Of a DNA stretch of 55,774 nucleotides, positions 8,635-16,495 are shown piece by piece. The stretch is from a virus. The position numbers and the translations under genes were made by a program. The stretch lies in IMG/VR virus record IMGVR_UViG_3300033143_001114, positions 1 to 55,774 of that record. One strand, written 5' to 3'. The notes beneath the pieces were generated by a model. That model was not told the origin of the DNA. It was given only the letters and a program-made list of their open reading frames with translations, and made no database searches. Each line of letters begins with the position of its first letter. Within the stretch, counting starts at the first letter, position 1.

Positions 8635-8663
8635 GATGCCCTTCATATGAAGGGCATCTTTAT
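8635..8663 (+). terminator. Perfect 24-base palindrome, terminator-like
   Basis: GATGCCCTTCAT and its exact reverse complement ATGAAGGGCATC abut and are followed by TTTATA. This is the strongest hairpin between the two giant fibre genes. It may terminate the upstream transcript or cap the 5' end of the transcript that begins near 8615. Confidence 0.65.
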
Positions 8664-8702
8664 ATAACCTTAGCTATATAGCTTTAAAATATAAGGTGCC
8701 AA

Positions 8703-11700
8703 ATGGCAAACGAAATCGTATTAAAAAGATCTGCGGTTGCGAACAATGCTCCAGCCGTTGGAGACTTGGCTCTCGGTGAAGTTGGTATTAATACAAATGA
8801 TGGTCGCGTATTCATTAAAAAGAATGACGGCGCAGACTCAATTGTAGACATTACTGATAACGTAAGAACTAAAACAACTACAGACCCTTCAGCAACAGAT
8901 GACAATTCAAGTGGTCACCGTCCTGGTGACTTATGGCTAAACACAACCTCACAAAATGTATTCATACTTGTAGATGATTCAAACGCTGCGTCCATATGGA
9001 CAAACATAACAAGTGATCGCGGCGGTAGTCTACTTCACAGTCAATGGGGTTTAGTTCACACAATAGATAATCCAAACGCCTTTGGGACAAGTCAATATGA
9101 CTTTTTTGGTTCTGCTGTTTATGGTAGCAGTGGAGCAGCCTCTGCGGTATCAGGCGATTATATGGTTATTGGAGCTAACCAAGAAGATGAGGTAGGTGGT
9201 AATGGTTCTGGTAAGGTTTATGTTTTCAATATACACACAGGTTTATTAGCACGAACAATAGATAATCCAAACGCCTACGGAACAGTTTCAAATGATTATT
9301 TTGGTAGGTATATAGATATTGATGGAACTAAATGTGTAATTGCTGGTTCTGGTGAAGATGATGCAGGTGGTAATAGTTCTGGTAAGGTTTATGTTTATGA
9401 CGTAACAACTGGAGAATTATTACTTACAATAAATAATCCTAATCCTTATGGAACCAGTGCGTATGATGAGTTTGGCGTTTCTGTTGGGATCAGTGGTAAT
9501 AATATTATTGTAGGCGCACACAATGAAGATGAGTCAGGACTAACTAATTCTGGTAAGGCTTATATATTTAATGCAACAACTGGAGCCTTATTACAAACAT
9601 TAAATAATCCTAACGCATATGGAACGGCTGCTTACGATCAATTTGGTAATCAAGTCTCAATTGATGGAAATAATTGTATTGTGGGAGCAAGATTTGAAGA
9701 TGATGCAGGTGGCCTTAGTGCTGGTAAAGCTTATATATTTACAGTCTCAACTGGAGCTTTATTACATACTCTAGATGATCCTAACGCATACAGCACTTCT
9801 GCTGGCGATCAATTTGGTAATAATCTTGACATAAGTGGAAACTATGCTGTTGTAGGTGCATGGTATGAAGACGACGGAAATAATTATTCAGGTAAGGTTT
9901 ATATTTTCAATGTAACAACAGGTGCTCTACTTTGGACTTTAGATAATCCAAATCCTTATGGAACTTCGTACTACGATGCGTTTGGTGCTAAAGTAGCTGT
10001 AGAAGGTAACTACGCCGCAGTAACCGCATGGTTTGAAGATGATGCAGGTGGGAATCAGTCAGGTAAGGTTTATATTTATGACGTTACAACTGGAGGTTTA
10101 ATACACACTTTTGATAATCCAAACGCATATGGAACAGCCGCATATGATTACTTTGGTTCTATTGTTTCATTATCAGACAAATATATTATTACTGCGGCAT
10201 CTTATGAAGATGATGTATCTGGAATTCAATCAGGTAAAGCGTATGTGTTTGCTCTTGAGGATTTATATGAAACAGATGCGCAAAGTTTATTAGCAGCTAT
10301 AAAATCTATAGGTGATGGTAGCGGTATAAATGCTACTTACTTAGAAGGTAAAGATTCAAGTGAATTTGCTACGTCAGATGATTTATCTTTACTTGCTCCA
10401 CTGGCAAGCCCTGCACTAACAGGAACTCCAACTGCTCCAACTCAAAGTGCAGACGATAATAGTACGAAGCTTGCTACAACTGCCTATGCAGACGCCCAAG
10501 CTCTTTCAGGTGGCGACCCAGCATTTACAAGTGATCCTTTAGGATTTAATTATCCAACTGCCCCAGGTGCCAACTCAATAGCGATTGCTATTGACGCAGA
10601 CGCGAAAGAACAAAACTGCATTGCTTTTGGTAATGGAGCACAAGCAGGTTTAGTTGATTCAGGAACAGGAAATCGAAATGCAATTGCAATAGGAATTCTT
10701 GCAAAAGCGTATAATAGGTATAGTCTTGCATTAGGCGTTGAGGCAGTGGCTGGCTTAACTGGCGCAAGTGTTTTTTATGCAACTGCAATCGGTTGGAACT
10801 CATTATGCGAGGGTGCATCTGCAATTAGTGTTGGGTCATTATCTAAAGCTCTTGCATACGAAAGTATTGCTATTGGTTCCTCTGCCGAAGGAAGAGAAAG
10901 TAATTCTATTGCAATTGGCCCAGCCGCACAATCAGGACAAACTAATGGTGGTGGAGACGAACAAGATACAATTGCAATAGGAAACGTAGCGAAAGCGTAT
11001 GAGAGTGGCGGTATTTCAATTGGTAGAGCTGCAACCACAGGTAAAAATGGAACAAGTATTGACCCTTATGCAATTGCAATAGGTTATCAATCAGAAGCAA
11101 TTGAAGAAAAATCAATTGCTATAGGTTATACAGCGGACAGTAAAGGAACATCCGCTGTATCAATTGGTGACGGAGCTATAGCAAAAGAAACAGCCAATGT
11201 TGCAGTAGGACAATATGCTTTAACAGGACAAACTGAAGGTGGAAGTAATGAAGGATCTGCCATTGCTGTAGGAGCAAGTTCAAAATCATACGAGATAGGA
11301 TGTGTGAGTATAGGTGCTCTTGCAACTTCAGGTAGAAACGGATCAACAAATGATCCTTATGGTGTTGCTGTAGGTTATTTTGCTATTGCAGACCAAGGAT
11401 ACACAACTGCATTAGGATATTTTGCCAAATCAAAAGGAACATCTTCAGTTTCAATAGGAGCAAACTCCGAAGCAAAAGAATCTACAACAATTGCTATAGG
11501 TGCCTCAGCGATTGCAGGTAGGACATATGCATCTGCAACAAATGAACGAGCAATTACAATAGGTGTTCTTAGTAAGGCTTATAATAAAGGATGTGTAACT
11601 TTAGGTGCTGGGGCAGTATCAGGTGATGTGGGTACTAATAATGAAGATTATGCAATTGCAATAGGTGATAGTGCAAATGCAGTTTTAGCAAATACAATCG

Positions 11701-12119
11701 CGCTTGGACAAGGTGCAACTGTAACTAACAAAGGTGAAATGGTAACTGCATTAGGAACAAACGCCTTTGAGAAGAAAATTGTATTACAACAAGATTTCAC
11801 TTCGGCATCATTCACAGCCTTCACAGATTCACCAGTTATCCCAAGTAATAAAGCATGGAAGTTCACAGCACAAATAATTGCTCGTCAAGCTGTAACAGGT
11901 GAGGTTGCTTCATATAAAATTGATGGAATGATTAAGAACATTGCAGGAACAACTACAATAGTTGGAACAAATTATACTCTTGAAGAAGAAGAAGATGCAA
12001 CTTGGGATTGTGTATTAGTTGCTAATGATACAAATGATACTTTAGAAATTCAATTTAAGACTGACGGAACAGCAAACGCCGTTTCCGTACTTGCTAACAT
12101 ACTGATAATGGAGGTATAA
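8703..12119 (+). CDS. Giant fibre: FG-GAP-like propeller plus YadA-like head
   Basis: 1138 residues, the largest protein here. Residues 1-100 are a fibre N-terminal domain like the preceding gene's (ANEIVLKRSAVANNAPAVGDLALGEVGIN). Residues ~119-520 hold seven repeats of about 57 residues with the pattern 'DNPNAYGT..YDxFG', 'ISGNxxIVGA', 'EDD', 'SGKVYIF', 'TTGALL'; these are FG-GAP-type blades and the number seven fits one closed beta-propeller. A linker holds 'TQSADDNSTKLATTAYADA'. Residues ~620-1020 are YadA-head-like repeats (SIAIG, AVSIG, ALG at intervals), as in trimeric adhesins. The C-terminal ~115 residues form a beta-sandwich cap. Host binding is inferred. No chaperone or protease signature was seen. 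Confidence 0.85.
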   Translation: MANEIVLKRSAVANNAPAVGDLALGEVGINTNDGRVFIKKNDGADSIVDITDNVRTKTTTDPSATDDNSSGHRPGDLWLNTTSQNVFILVDDSNAASIWTNITSDRGGSLLHSQWGLVHTIDNPNAFGTSQYDFFGSAVYGSSGAASAVSGDYMVIGANQEDEVGGNGSGKVYVFNIHTGLLARTIDNPNAYGTVSNDYFGRYIDIDGTKCVIAGSGEDDAGGNSSGKVYVYDVTTGELLLTINNPNPYGTSAYDEFGVSVGISGNNIIVGAHNEDESGLTNSGKAYIFNATTGALLQTLNNPNAYGTAAYDQFGNQVSIDGNNCIVGARFEDDAGGLSAGKAYIFTVSTGALLHTLDDPNAYSTSAGDQFGNNLDISGNYAVVGAWYEDDGNNYSGKVYIFNVTTGALLWTLDNPNPYGTSYYDAFGAKVAVEGNYAAVTAWFEDDAGGNQSGKVYIYDVTTGGLIHTFDNPNAYGTAAYDYFGSIVSLSDKYIITAASYEDDVSGIQSGKAYVFALEDLYETDAQSLLAAIKSIGDGSGINATYLEGKDSSEFATSDDLSLLAPLASPALTGTPTAPTQSADDNSTKLATTAYADAQALSGGDPAFTSDPLGFNYPTAPGANSIAIAIDADAKEQNCIAFGNGAQAGLVDSGTGNRNAIAIGILAKAYNRYSLALGVEAVAGLTGASVFYATAIGWNSLCEGASAISVGSLSKALAYESIAIGSSAEGRESNSIAIGPAAQSGQTNGGGDEQDTIAIGNVAKAYESGGISIGRAATTGKNGTSIDPYAIAIGYQSEAIEEKSIAIGYTADSKGTSAVSIGDGAIAKETANVAVGQYALTGQTEGGSNEGSAIAVGASSKSYEIGCVSIGALATSGRNGSTNDPYGVAVGYFAIADQGYTTALGYFAKSKGTSSVSIGANSEAKESTTIAIGASAIAGRTYASATNERAITIGVLSKAYNKGCVTLGAGAVSGDVGTNNEDYAIAIGDSANAVLANTIALGQGATVTNKGEMVTALGTNAFEKKIVLQQDFTSASFTAFTDSPVIPSNKAWKFTAQIIARQAVTGEVASYKIDGMIKNIAGTTTIVGTNYTLEEEEDATWDCVLVANDTNDTLEIQFKTDGTANAVSVLANILIMEV
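9057..10272 (+). repeat. Seven tandem propeller-blade repeats
   Basis: Seven in-frame units of roughly 170 bases, each coding a variant of 'DNPNAYGT' through 'GKVYIF..TTG'. Repeat boundaries are clear at protein level; DNA copies have diverged, arguing against very recent expansion. Confidence 0.8.
10572..11770 (+). repeat. YadA-type left-handed roll repeats
   Basis: About 400 codons with recurrent 'AIAIG', 'SIAIG', 'AVSIG' and 'VAVG' spaced about 14-30 residues apart, often followed by 'A(K/E)(A/E)' and 'TG(K/Q)N/T'. This is the signature of the trimeric YadA head. Confidence 0.75.
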
Positions 12120-12123
12120 GAAA

Positions 12124-12834
12124 ATGAAAGTAAAAAATCCTACCATTGATGGTGCGGTATTAACAGGTGACTCAACCGCAGTTACACAAAGCGCAGATGA
12201 TAATAGTACAAAAATTGCTACAACTGCCTACGCAGATAATGCAGGTGGCGGTGGCGGAGGTGCAAGTACAATTAAGTTAATATCTTCTGGAACTACGTTC
12301 ACTGCTTTATATACAGGTATTCATACAATATTTTTATGTGGTGGTGGCGGTGGCGGTGGCGGCGGCCAAACAGGTACACCTGGTGGTTATGGTTATCCAG
12401 GTGAAGGTGGTGATGGTGGTAATTTTGCAATTACACAAATGATAAAACAATCTCTAGTAAAAGACACTGTATATACAATTGCAATAGGAGCTGCTGGCGG
12501 TGGCGGCGCGCCAGGATATCCAGGCGTAGCTGGACAACAAGGTGGAAGTACAACGTTTGACGGCGTTACCATAACTGGCGGTCCAGGCGGCGACGGCGGC
12601 GGCGCCGCCTACACAACTGCAAACGGCGACGTGGGGATAAATTGTATTCCTTATGGGTTAGGTGGTGCTGGTGGAGTAAGTGCTCCTGGAGTAAATGGTA
12701 ATCCAGGTGGTGCAGGTACAGGACATGGGGCTGGCGGCGGTGGCGGCGGTGGCGGCGGTTATCATGTATCTATAGGATATCTTGGAGCGGTAGGTGGCCC
12801 TGGGTCCCCAGGATTTATATTAATATCATGGTAG
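12124..12834 (+). CDS. Glycine-rich fibre tip/adhesin-like protein, copy 2
   Basis: 236 residues, paralogue of the gene at 4229-4876. The N-terminus differs: it carries 'TQSADDNSTKIATTAYADN', also present in the giant fibre just upstream, which suggests the two proteins share an attachment segment. From ~80 onward the glycine tracts, 'PGGYGYPGEGGDGGNFAITQMI', 'QQGGSTTFDG' and the terminal 'GYHVSIGYLGAVGG' match copy 1. By analogy with T4-like gp38 adhesins it probably forms a receptor-binding tip. It is followed 7 bases later by a 2-oxoglutarate oxygenase gene. Confidence 0.75.
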   Translation: MKVKNPTIDGAVLTGDSTAVTQSADDNSTKIATTAYADNAGGGGGGASTIKLISSGTTFTALYTGIHTIFLCGGGGGGGGGQTGTPGGYGYPGEGGDGGNFAITQMIKQSLVKDTVYTIAIGAAGGGGAPGYPGVAGQQGGSTTFDGVTITGGPGGDGGGAAYTTANGDVGINCIPYGLGGAGGVSAPGVNGNPGGAGTGHGAGGGGGGGGGYHVSIGYLGAVGGPGSPGFILISW

Positions 12835-12852
12835 ATATAAAATGTTCTTTGA
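12333..12852 (+). repeat. Duplicated glycine-rich module, copy 2
   Basis: Near-identical in long blocks to 4380-4885, including the last residues and the relic start ATG-GTA-GAT-ATA-AAA of the gene that follows copy 1. In copy 2 that relic frame ends quickly and a new gene starts at 12842. Confidence 0.8.
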
Positions 12853-13357
12853 TGGTAGTTATAATAACTTAGGAAAAATTGATTCGTCATTACTTGATGA
12901 AATAAAAAATAAAATTATTAATATAAGTGAAGATGAGTGGCTGGATGATTCTATTGAAAGACAGCAATCATTCACAGTTCATAAAAACGTAAATAACTAT
13001 AATATATTATTTGATTATGGAAATTTCCAAGAACTTGATAATAATAAAACAATAGATCGAAGATCAAATTGGAGTGAATTAGATAATATAGTAGATGGAG
13101 AAATTGTTGGTTTATTAATTGTTAATCTACACGCAGGTAAAGATATACCACTACATGTAGATGATGGTGAACATTTAAAAAACTCACGTAGAATACATTT
13201 ACCAATAATAACAAATAAAAATGTTATTTTTAACGTAGACGGAGAGTATATAAATATGAAAGAGGGTTATTTATATGAAATAAATAATATGAAGCCCCAC
13301 AGCGTTAAGAATAAAGGTTTGAGAGATAGAATACATATTATAATAGATGTGAAATAA
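12842..13357 (+). CDS. AspH-type 2-oxoglutarate/Fe(II) oxygenase
   Basis: 171 residues. The aspartyl/asparaginyl beta-hydroxylase fold is indicated by an HxD iron motif 'IPLHVDDGEH' (~98-107), the following 'RRIHLPI' strand and the distal 'NNMKPHSVKNKGLRDRIHIIID' with the third iron ligand His and an Arg suited to bind 2-oxoglutarate. The size equals a single catalytic domain without a membrane anchor, so it acts in the cytoplasm. The substrate is unknown; fibre proteins made at the same time are the obvious guess. It occupies the position held by the cupin gene after glycine-rich copy 1. Confidence 0.8.
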   Translation: MFFDGSYNNLGKIDSSLLDEIKNKIINISEDEWLDDSIERQQSFTVHKNVNNYNILFDYGNFQELDNNKTIDRRSNWSELDNIVDGEIVGLLIVNLHAGKDIPLHVDDGEHLKNSRRIHLPIITNKNVIFNVDGEYINMKEGYLYEINNMKPHSVKNKGLRDRIHIIIDVK

Positions 13358-13369
13358 GGAAAAAACAAA

Positions 13370-13642
13370 ATGGCATTAGAATTAGGAATCACAACAGAAC
13401 ATGGTATTACGTTAGCAAATTCTTATACAAGAATTGTAAATTACTCAGGTGATATTGATAATGTTCGTGTCCAAACAATAACACACGCAGATGCAGCGGC
13501 AAGAACAGCAAATGATAAACAGATTAAGTCTGAATCATATGTATTTTCTGCTCCTGACACTGTTCCTGCTGGTGGATTAATAGATTGGGCTTATGCTCAA
13601 GTCAAAGCACTACCTGAGTTTACAGGATCAGTAGACGTATAA
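13370..13642 (+). CDS. Small conserved phage protein of tail region
   Basis: 90 residues. The pattern 'TTEHGITLANSYTRI' near the start, a Tyr-rich middle and the end 'WAYAQVKALPEFTGSVDV' resembles a small tail-region protein found in many dsDNA phages, usually ending 'AY..LK.LPEF'. Function is unknown. It stands 12 bases after the oxygenase gene and precedes a late promoter. Confidence 0.55.
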   Translation: MALELGITTEHGITLANSYTRIVNYSGDIDNVRVQTITHADAAARTANDKQIKSESYVFSAPDTVPAGGLIDWAYAQVKALPEFTGSVDV

Positions 13643-13645
13643 ATA
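13638..13645 (+). promoter_or_regulatory. T4-type late promoter TATAAATA
   Basis: An exact consensus overlapping the stop of the preceding gene, 33 bases before the next ATG. Confidence 0.6.
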
Positions 13646-13677
13646 GTATTATACATAATCTAAAAGACTAGGCAGCT

Positions 13678-14031
13678 ATGCACATAAAAAGACTAAACGG
13701 AATTTACCGAGGCGATACGAAAACTTATAAGTTCAACTTCCCTGGAGTTGATATTACGGATTGGACTATCTGGCTGACTTTAAAAATAGATGAGTTGTCG
13801 TCTGATGCCGCTGCGGCTATTCAAGTATCATCTACAGCAGGTGATAATGTTTTAGATGACCCAATCAATGGGATCATGTATGTCACTATCCCATCAGATC
13901 AGTCTGGCACATTAGAGCCTGGCCAATATTTTTATGACTTCCAAAGAGTCATTCAAGGAAGCCCTCCTGATGTTAGAACATTATTGGCAGGACAGGTTGA
14001 GATTTATACAGATATCACGCTTGCGACCTAA
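13678..14031 (+). CDS. BppU-like baseplate/fibre attachment protein, paralogue B
   Basis: 117 residues, paralogue of the gene at 6070-6441. It shares the opening 'LNGIYRGDTKTYKF', 'DITDWTIWLTLK', 'MYVTIPS' and 'GQYFYDFQRVIQGSPPDV'. The fold is most likely the Ig-like N-terminal domain of upper-baseplate proteins. As with copy A, it begins a short run of structural genes, so each may attach a different receptor-binding set. Confidence 0.6.
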   Translation: MHIKRLNGIYRGDTKTYKFNFPGVDITDWTIWLTLKIDELSSDAAAAIQVSSTAGDNVLDDPINGIMYVTIPSDQSGTLEPGQYFYDFQRVIQGSPPDVRTLLAGQVEIYTDITLAT

Positions 14032-14040
14032 GGGGTAATC

Positions 14041-14625
14041 ATGGGATACCCTGCAATAAATCAAGTTTCAAACACTGTTCATCTAGCAGAAGAATTTATT
14101 ATAAATCTTGTTGAGGAGACTCTTGAGATAGGCCCAGGTGATTCAATCACAATGGACCTCGTTGAAGATACCATTGAGGTATTAACAACTGAAGAGATTA
14201 TTACAGTATCTCCTGAGGAAGAAGTCCTCCAGTTCAACCTTTCAGAAGTAATCGAAATAATCAAGCCTGTAGAAACTGGCTTGCAATATGCTGAAGACGC
14301 AATAACCTCAATCAGGGTAGTTGCTTCACATTCAACCAAGATATATACAGCTATAAGATGGCTGGTGTATGCTAGGTCTACGATTGACCCAACAAATAAA
14401 AAATATTTTCAGGTATCAGCCTTTCACGATGGAGACAGTGTTGACGATGCCACCCAGGTGAAATTCTTTTGTATTGGTAATATGACCTTTGGGTTAGATA
14501 TAATAGATATAGATTTTGATGTTCAATTAAGTGGGGCTGGAGCAAACCAGGTAATGTCACTGACTGTACAGTCCACAGAAGAGGTCGATGTGAGAGTTTC
14601 AGCAGATGCCATTGTTGAAATGTAA
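14041..14625 (+). CDS. Structural protein sharing a C-terminal domain with its neighbour
   Basis: 194 residues. Residues ~15-80 are acidic, beta-rich imperfect repeats (ITMDLVEDTIEV, IITVSPEEEVLQFNLSEVIEI). Residues ~95-194 form a domain also present at the end of the next gene: both share an aromatic 'KW/RWxVY', 'FxVxAxHDG', 'LDIxIDxxVSGAGAxQVMxL' and 'VDVR' near the terminus. The domain may be a trimerisation or receptor-binding cap. No catalytic signature. Confidence 0.6.
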   Translation: MGYPAINQVSNTVHLAEEFIINLVEETLEIGPGDSITMDLVEDTIEVLTTEEIITVSPEEEVLQFNLSEVIEIIKPVETGLQYAEDAITSIRVVASHSTKIYTAIRWLVYARSTIDPTNKKYFQVSAFHDGDSVDDATQVKFFCIGNMTFGLDIIDIDFDVQLSGAGANQVMSLTVQSTEEVDVRVSADAIVEM

Positions 14626-14636
14626 AGACCTTAATT

Positions 14637-14644
14637 CATAAATA
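14637..14644 (+). promoter_or_regulatory. T4-type late promoter CATAAATA
   Basis: An NATAAATA box 42 bases before the ATG of the next structural gene, with GGGAGAG as a strong ribosome binding site in between. Confidence 0.5.
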
Positions 14645-14685
14645 ATAACAACGGATAGTTAATTACAACATAGGGAGAGACACAC

Positions 14686-15957
14686 ATGTCGTCTAATTCA
14701 TTTTTTGAAGTCGAAAAGGGCTTACAAATTGGGTCAGCAGTATTTTTATCAGGGGCTGGCGCTCCAGGTGGGGCTGGTGATCCTGATCTCGTTGGTTTAG
14801 GTTCATTTTACTTAGACACAACAAATGGTCAAATTTATCTTAAAGATACGGCTGGTACAGGTGTTGATAAGTGGGATACACTTTCAACCTCTACATACGT
14901 AGATAGTCAAGTTACTGCAGGTGGTTCATGGCGCGAACCAGTAGAAGCAATTGAAGATACATTAACTGCTACACCAGCCGCAGCAACAAATACAATCGAC
15001 GGTGAAACTATAGTCACAGGAATGCGAGTATTGTTCACCAACCTTACTACTCCAACAGATAGGAATGTTTGGGTTGCAACTGGTACAACAGGTGCGTGGA
15101 CATGGACAGAAGATGTACAAGAAGAAACATCTGGTGATACAATCTTTGTTTACAATGGTTCACACGCAGGTCAAACTTGGGTTTATAACGGTACTGATTG
15201 GATCCATACAGCGTCTACATCAGATGATGAATTAGGCTTTTTACGTTCATTCATTGGTAAAGGTGCAGCAGGTTCAGAATCTCCATCATATGCGAGTGCT
15301 TTGGTTGTAACACAAAACGCAAACTTAGAAACTGCAATTGGTGAATTAGATGTAGTTGTAGATGGTAACACAACAGACATTGGAACAAATGCAGGTGCTA
15401 TTACTAACTTACAAAACGAAGACGGATTTATTCGTACGTTTGTAGGTAAGAGTGCAGCAGGTTCAGAGACACCAACTTATACATCGAATGGTTATATTTC
15501 TAATGGTGATACATTAGAAGCTGCTATTGGCAAGTTAGATAATCAAATCGGTATTAACGTAGGTAATATTAATGCCAACGCTTCTGAAATTGCACAAGCA
15601 AGAACAGAAACACAGGCACTTAACGTTACAACTTTAACAACTGTAGATAGTGTGAATTGTGATGTTACAGCCGCTGTCAAGTGGATGGTATATGTTCAAG
15701 GTAACTTGGTAGGTGATGCCGCTAAGAAATTTTGTATTGAAGTTTTTGCAACTCATGACGGACACAACGTATCAGGTGGCGCAGACGCAACTCAAGCAGA
15801 CGACACACAATACGCTAAATTGAAAGTTGGAAACCTTTCAGGCTTAGACATTAGTATTGACGTTTCAGGTGCAGGCGCCGCTCAAGTTATGAACTTGAAG
15901 GTTGTATCAACAGACGCAGTAGATGTTAGAGCTGTAAGAGAAGTTATTGACTTTTAA
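14686..15957 (+). CDS. Tail fibre-like protein
   Basis: 423 residues. It contains the widespread phage fibre segment 'GSFYLDTTNGQIYLKDTAGTGVDKWDTL' (~45-70), a domain with 'WREPVEAIEDTLTATPA' (~85-170), two shaft repeats 'GFLRSFIGKGAAGSESPSY' and 'GFIRTFVGKSAAGSETPTY' (~183, ~247), and a short coiled region. The last ~110 residues are the shared C-terminal domain described for the preceding gene, ending in 'VDVRAVREVIDF'. Confidence 0.75.
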   Translation: MSSNSFFEVEKGLQIGSAVFLSGAGAPGGAGDPDLVGLGSFYLDTTNGQIYLKDTAGTGVDKWDTLSTSTYVDSQVTAGGSWREPVEAIEDTLTATPAAATNTIDGETIVTGMRVLFTNLTTPTDRNVWVATGTTGAWTWTEDVQEETSGDTIFVYNGSHAGQTWVYNGTDWIHTASTSDDELGFLRSFIGKGAAGSESPSYASALVVTQNANLETAIGELDVVVDGNTTDIGTNAGAITNLQNEDGFIRTFVGKSAAGSETPTYTSNGYISNGDTLEAAIGKLDNQIGINVGNINANASEIAQARTETQALNVTTLTTVDSVNCDVTAAVKWMVYVQGNLVGDAAKKFCIEVFATHDGHNVSGGADATQADDTQYAKLKVGNLSGLDISIDVSGAGAAQVMNLKVVSTDAVDVRAVREVIDF

Positions 15958-15985
15958 TAGTTGATAACACATAACAGGAATTGTT

Positions 15986-16486
15986 ATGGCGACAAACTTA
16001 GATAAAGCGTTTGAAGTAGACGCAATAGTAATAGGTGAACTCGTCGGCATCGTAGCTGGTGTCGACGATCCTACTATATCAGGGCAGACCGCACCTTTAG
16101 GATCTTTATATTTAAGAACAAATGGTGACATTTTTAAGAAGGCTGGCGCAGGAAATATTGATTGGGAAGTCCTGGAAGCCACAACACAAACTCTTACTTC
16201 TACAAATGAATATAAAGGCCACGTTAATGTTGCTGTTAATTATAACGCAACAGATAAGGTTATAATTCTAGTAGACAGTACAGCACAAGCAGTAACAATC
16301 TCTCTACCAGATGCAGCAACATACCTGAATAAAATATTCCATGTAAAATGGAAAGCGGGTAATAACCTTGTATCTATATCAGCACAAGCAGGTCAAAATA
16401 TTGACGGTGACCAGGTTCATATAATGGGCGATCTATATGATTCATTAGAATTTATATCAGACGGCTCAGATTGGTTTATTGTATAA
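15986..16486 (+). CDS. Small fibre-like structural protein
   Basis: 166 residues. An N-terminal segment 'GQTAPLGSLYLRTNGDIFKKAGAGNIDWEVL' is a shortened form of the fibre motif in the preceding gene. The C-terminal half (TDKVIILVDSTAQAVTISLPDA, GQNIDGD, DSLEFISDGSDWFIV) is a beta-rich domain often found at the ends of phage tail fibres. Probably a fibre or tail appendage protein. Confidence 0.65.
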   Translation: MATNLDKAFEVDAIVIGELVGIVAGVDDPTISGQTAPLGSLYLRTNGDIFKKAGAGNIDWEVLEATTQTLTSTNEYKGHVNVAVNYNATDKVIILVDSTAQAVTISLPDAATYLNKIFHVKWKAGNNLVSISAQAGQNIDGDQVHIMGDLYDSLEFISDGSDWFIV

Positions 16487-16495
16487 GGAATTAGA

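Noticed and set aside
9057-11770. CRISPR array or DNA-level satellite repeat
   Set aside because: The repeats are in frame, vary in DNA sequence and match known protein repeat folds; there are no constant repeats with unique spacers.
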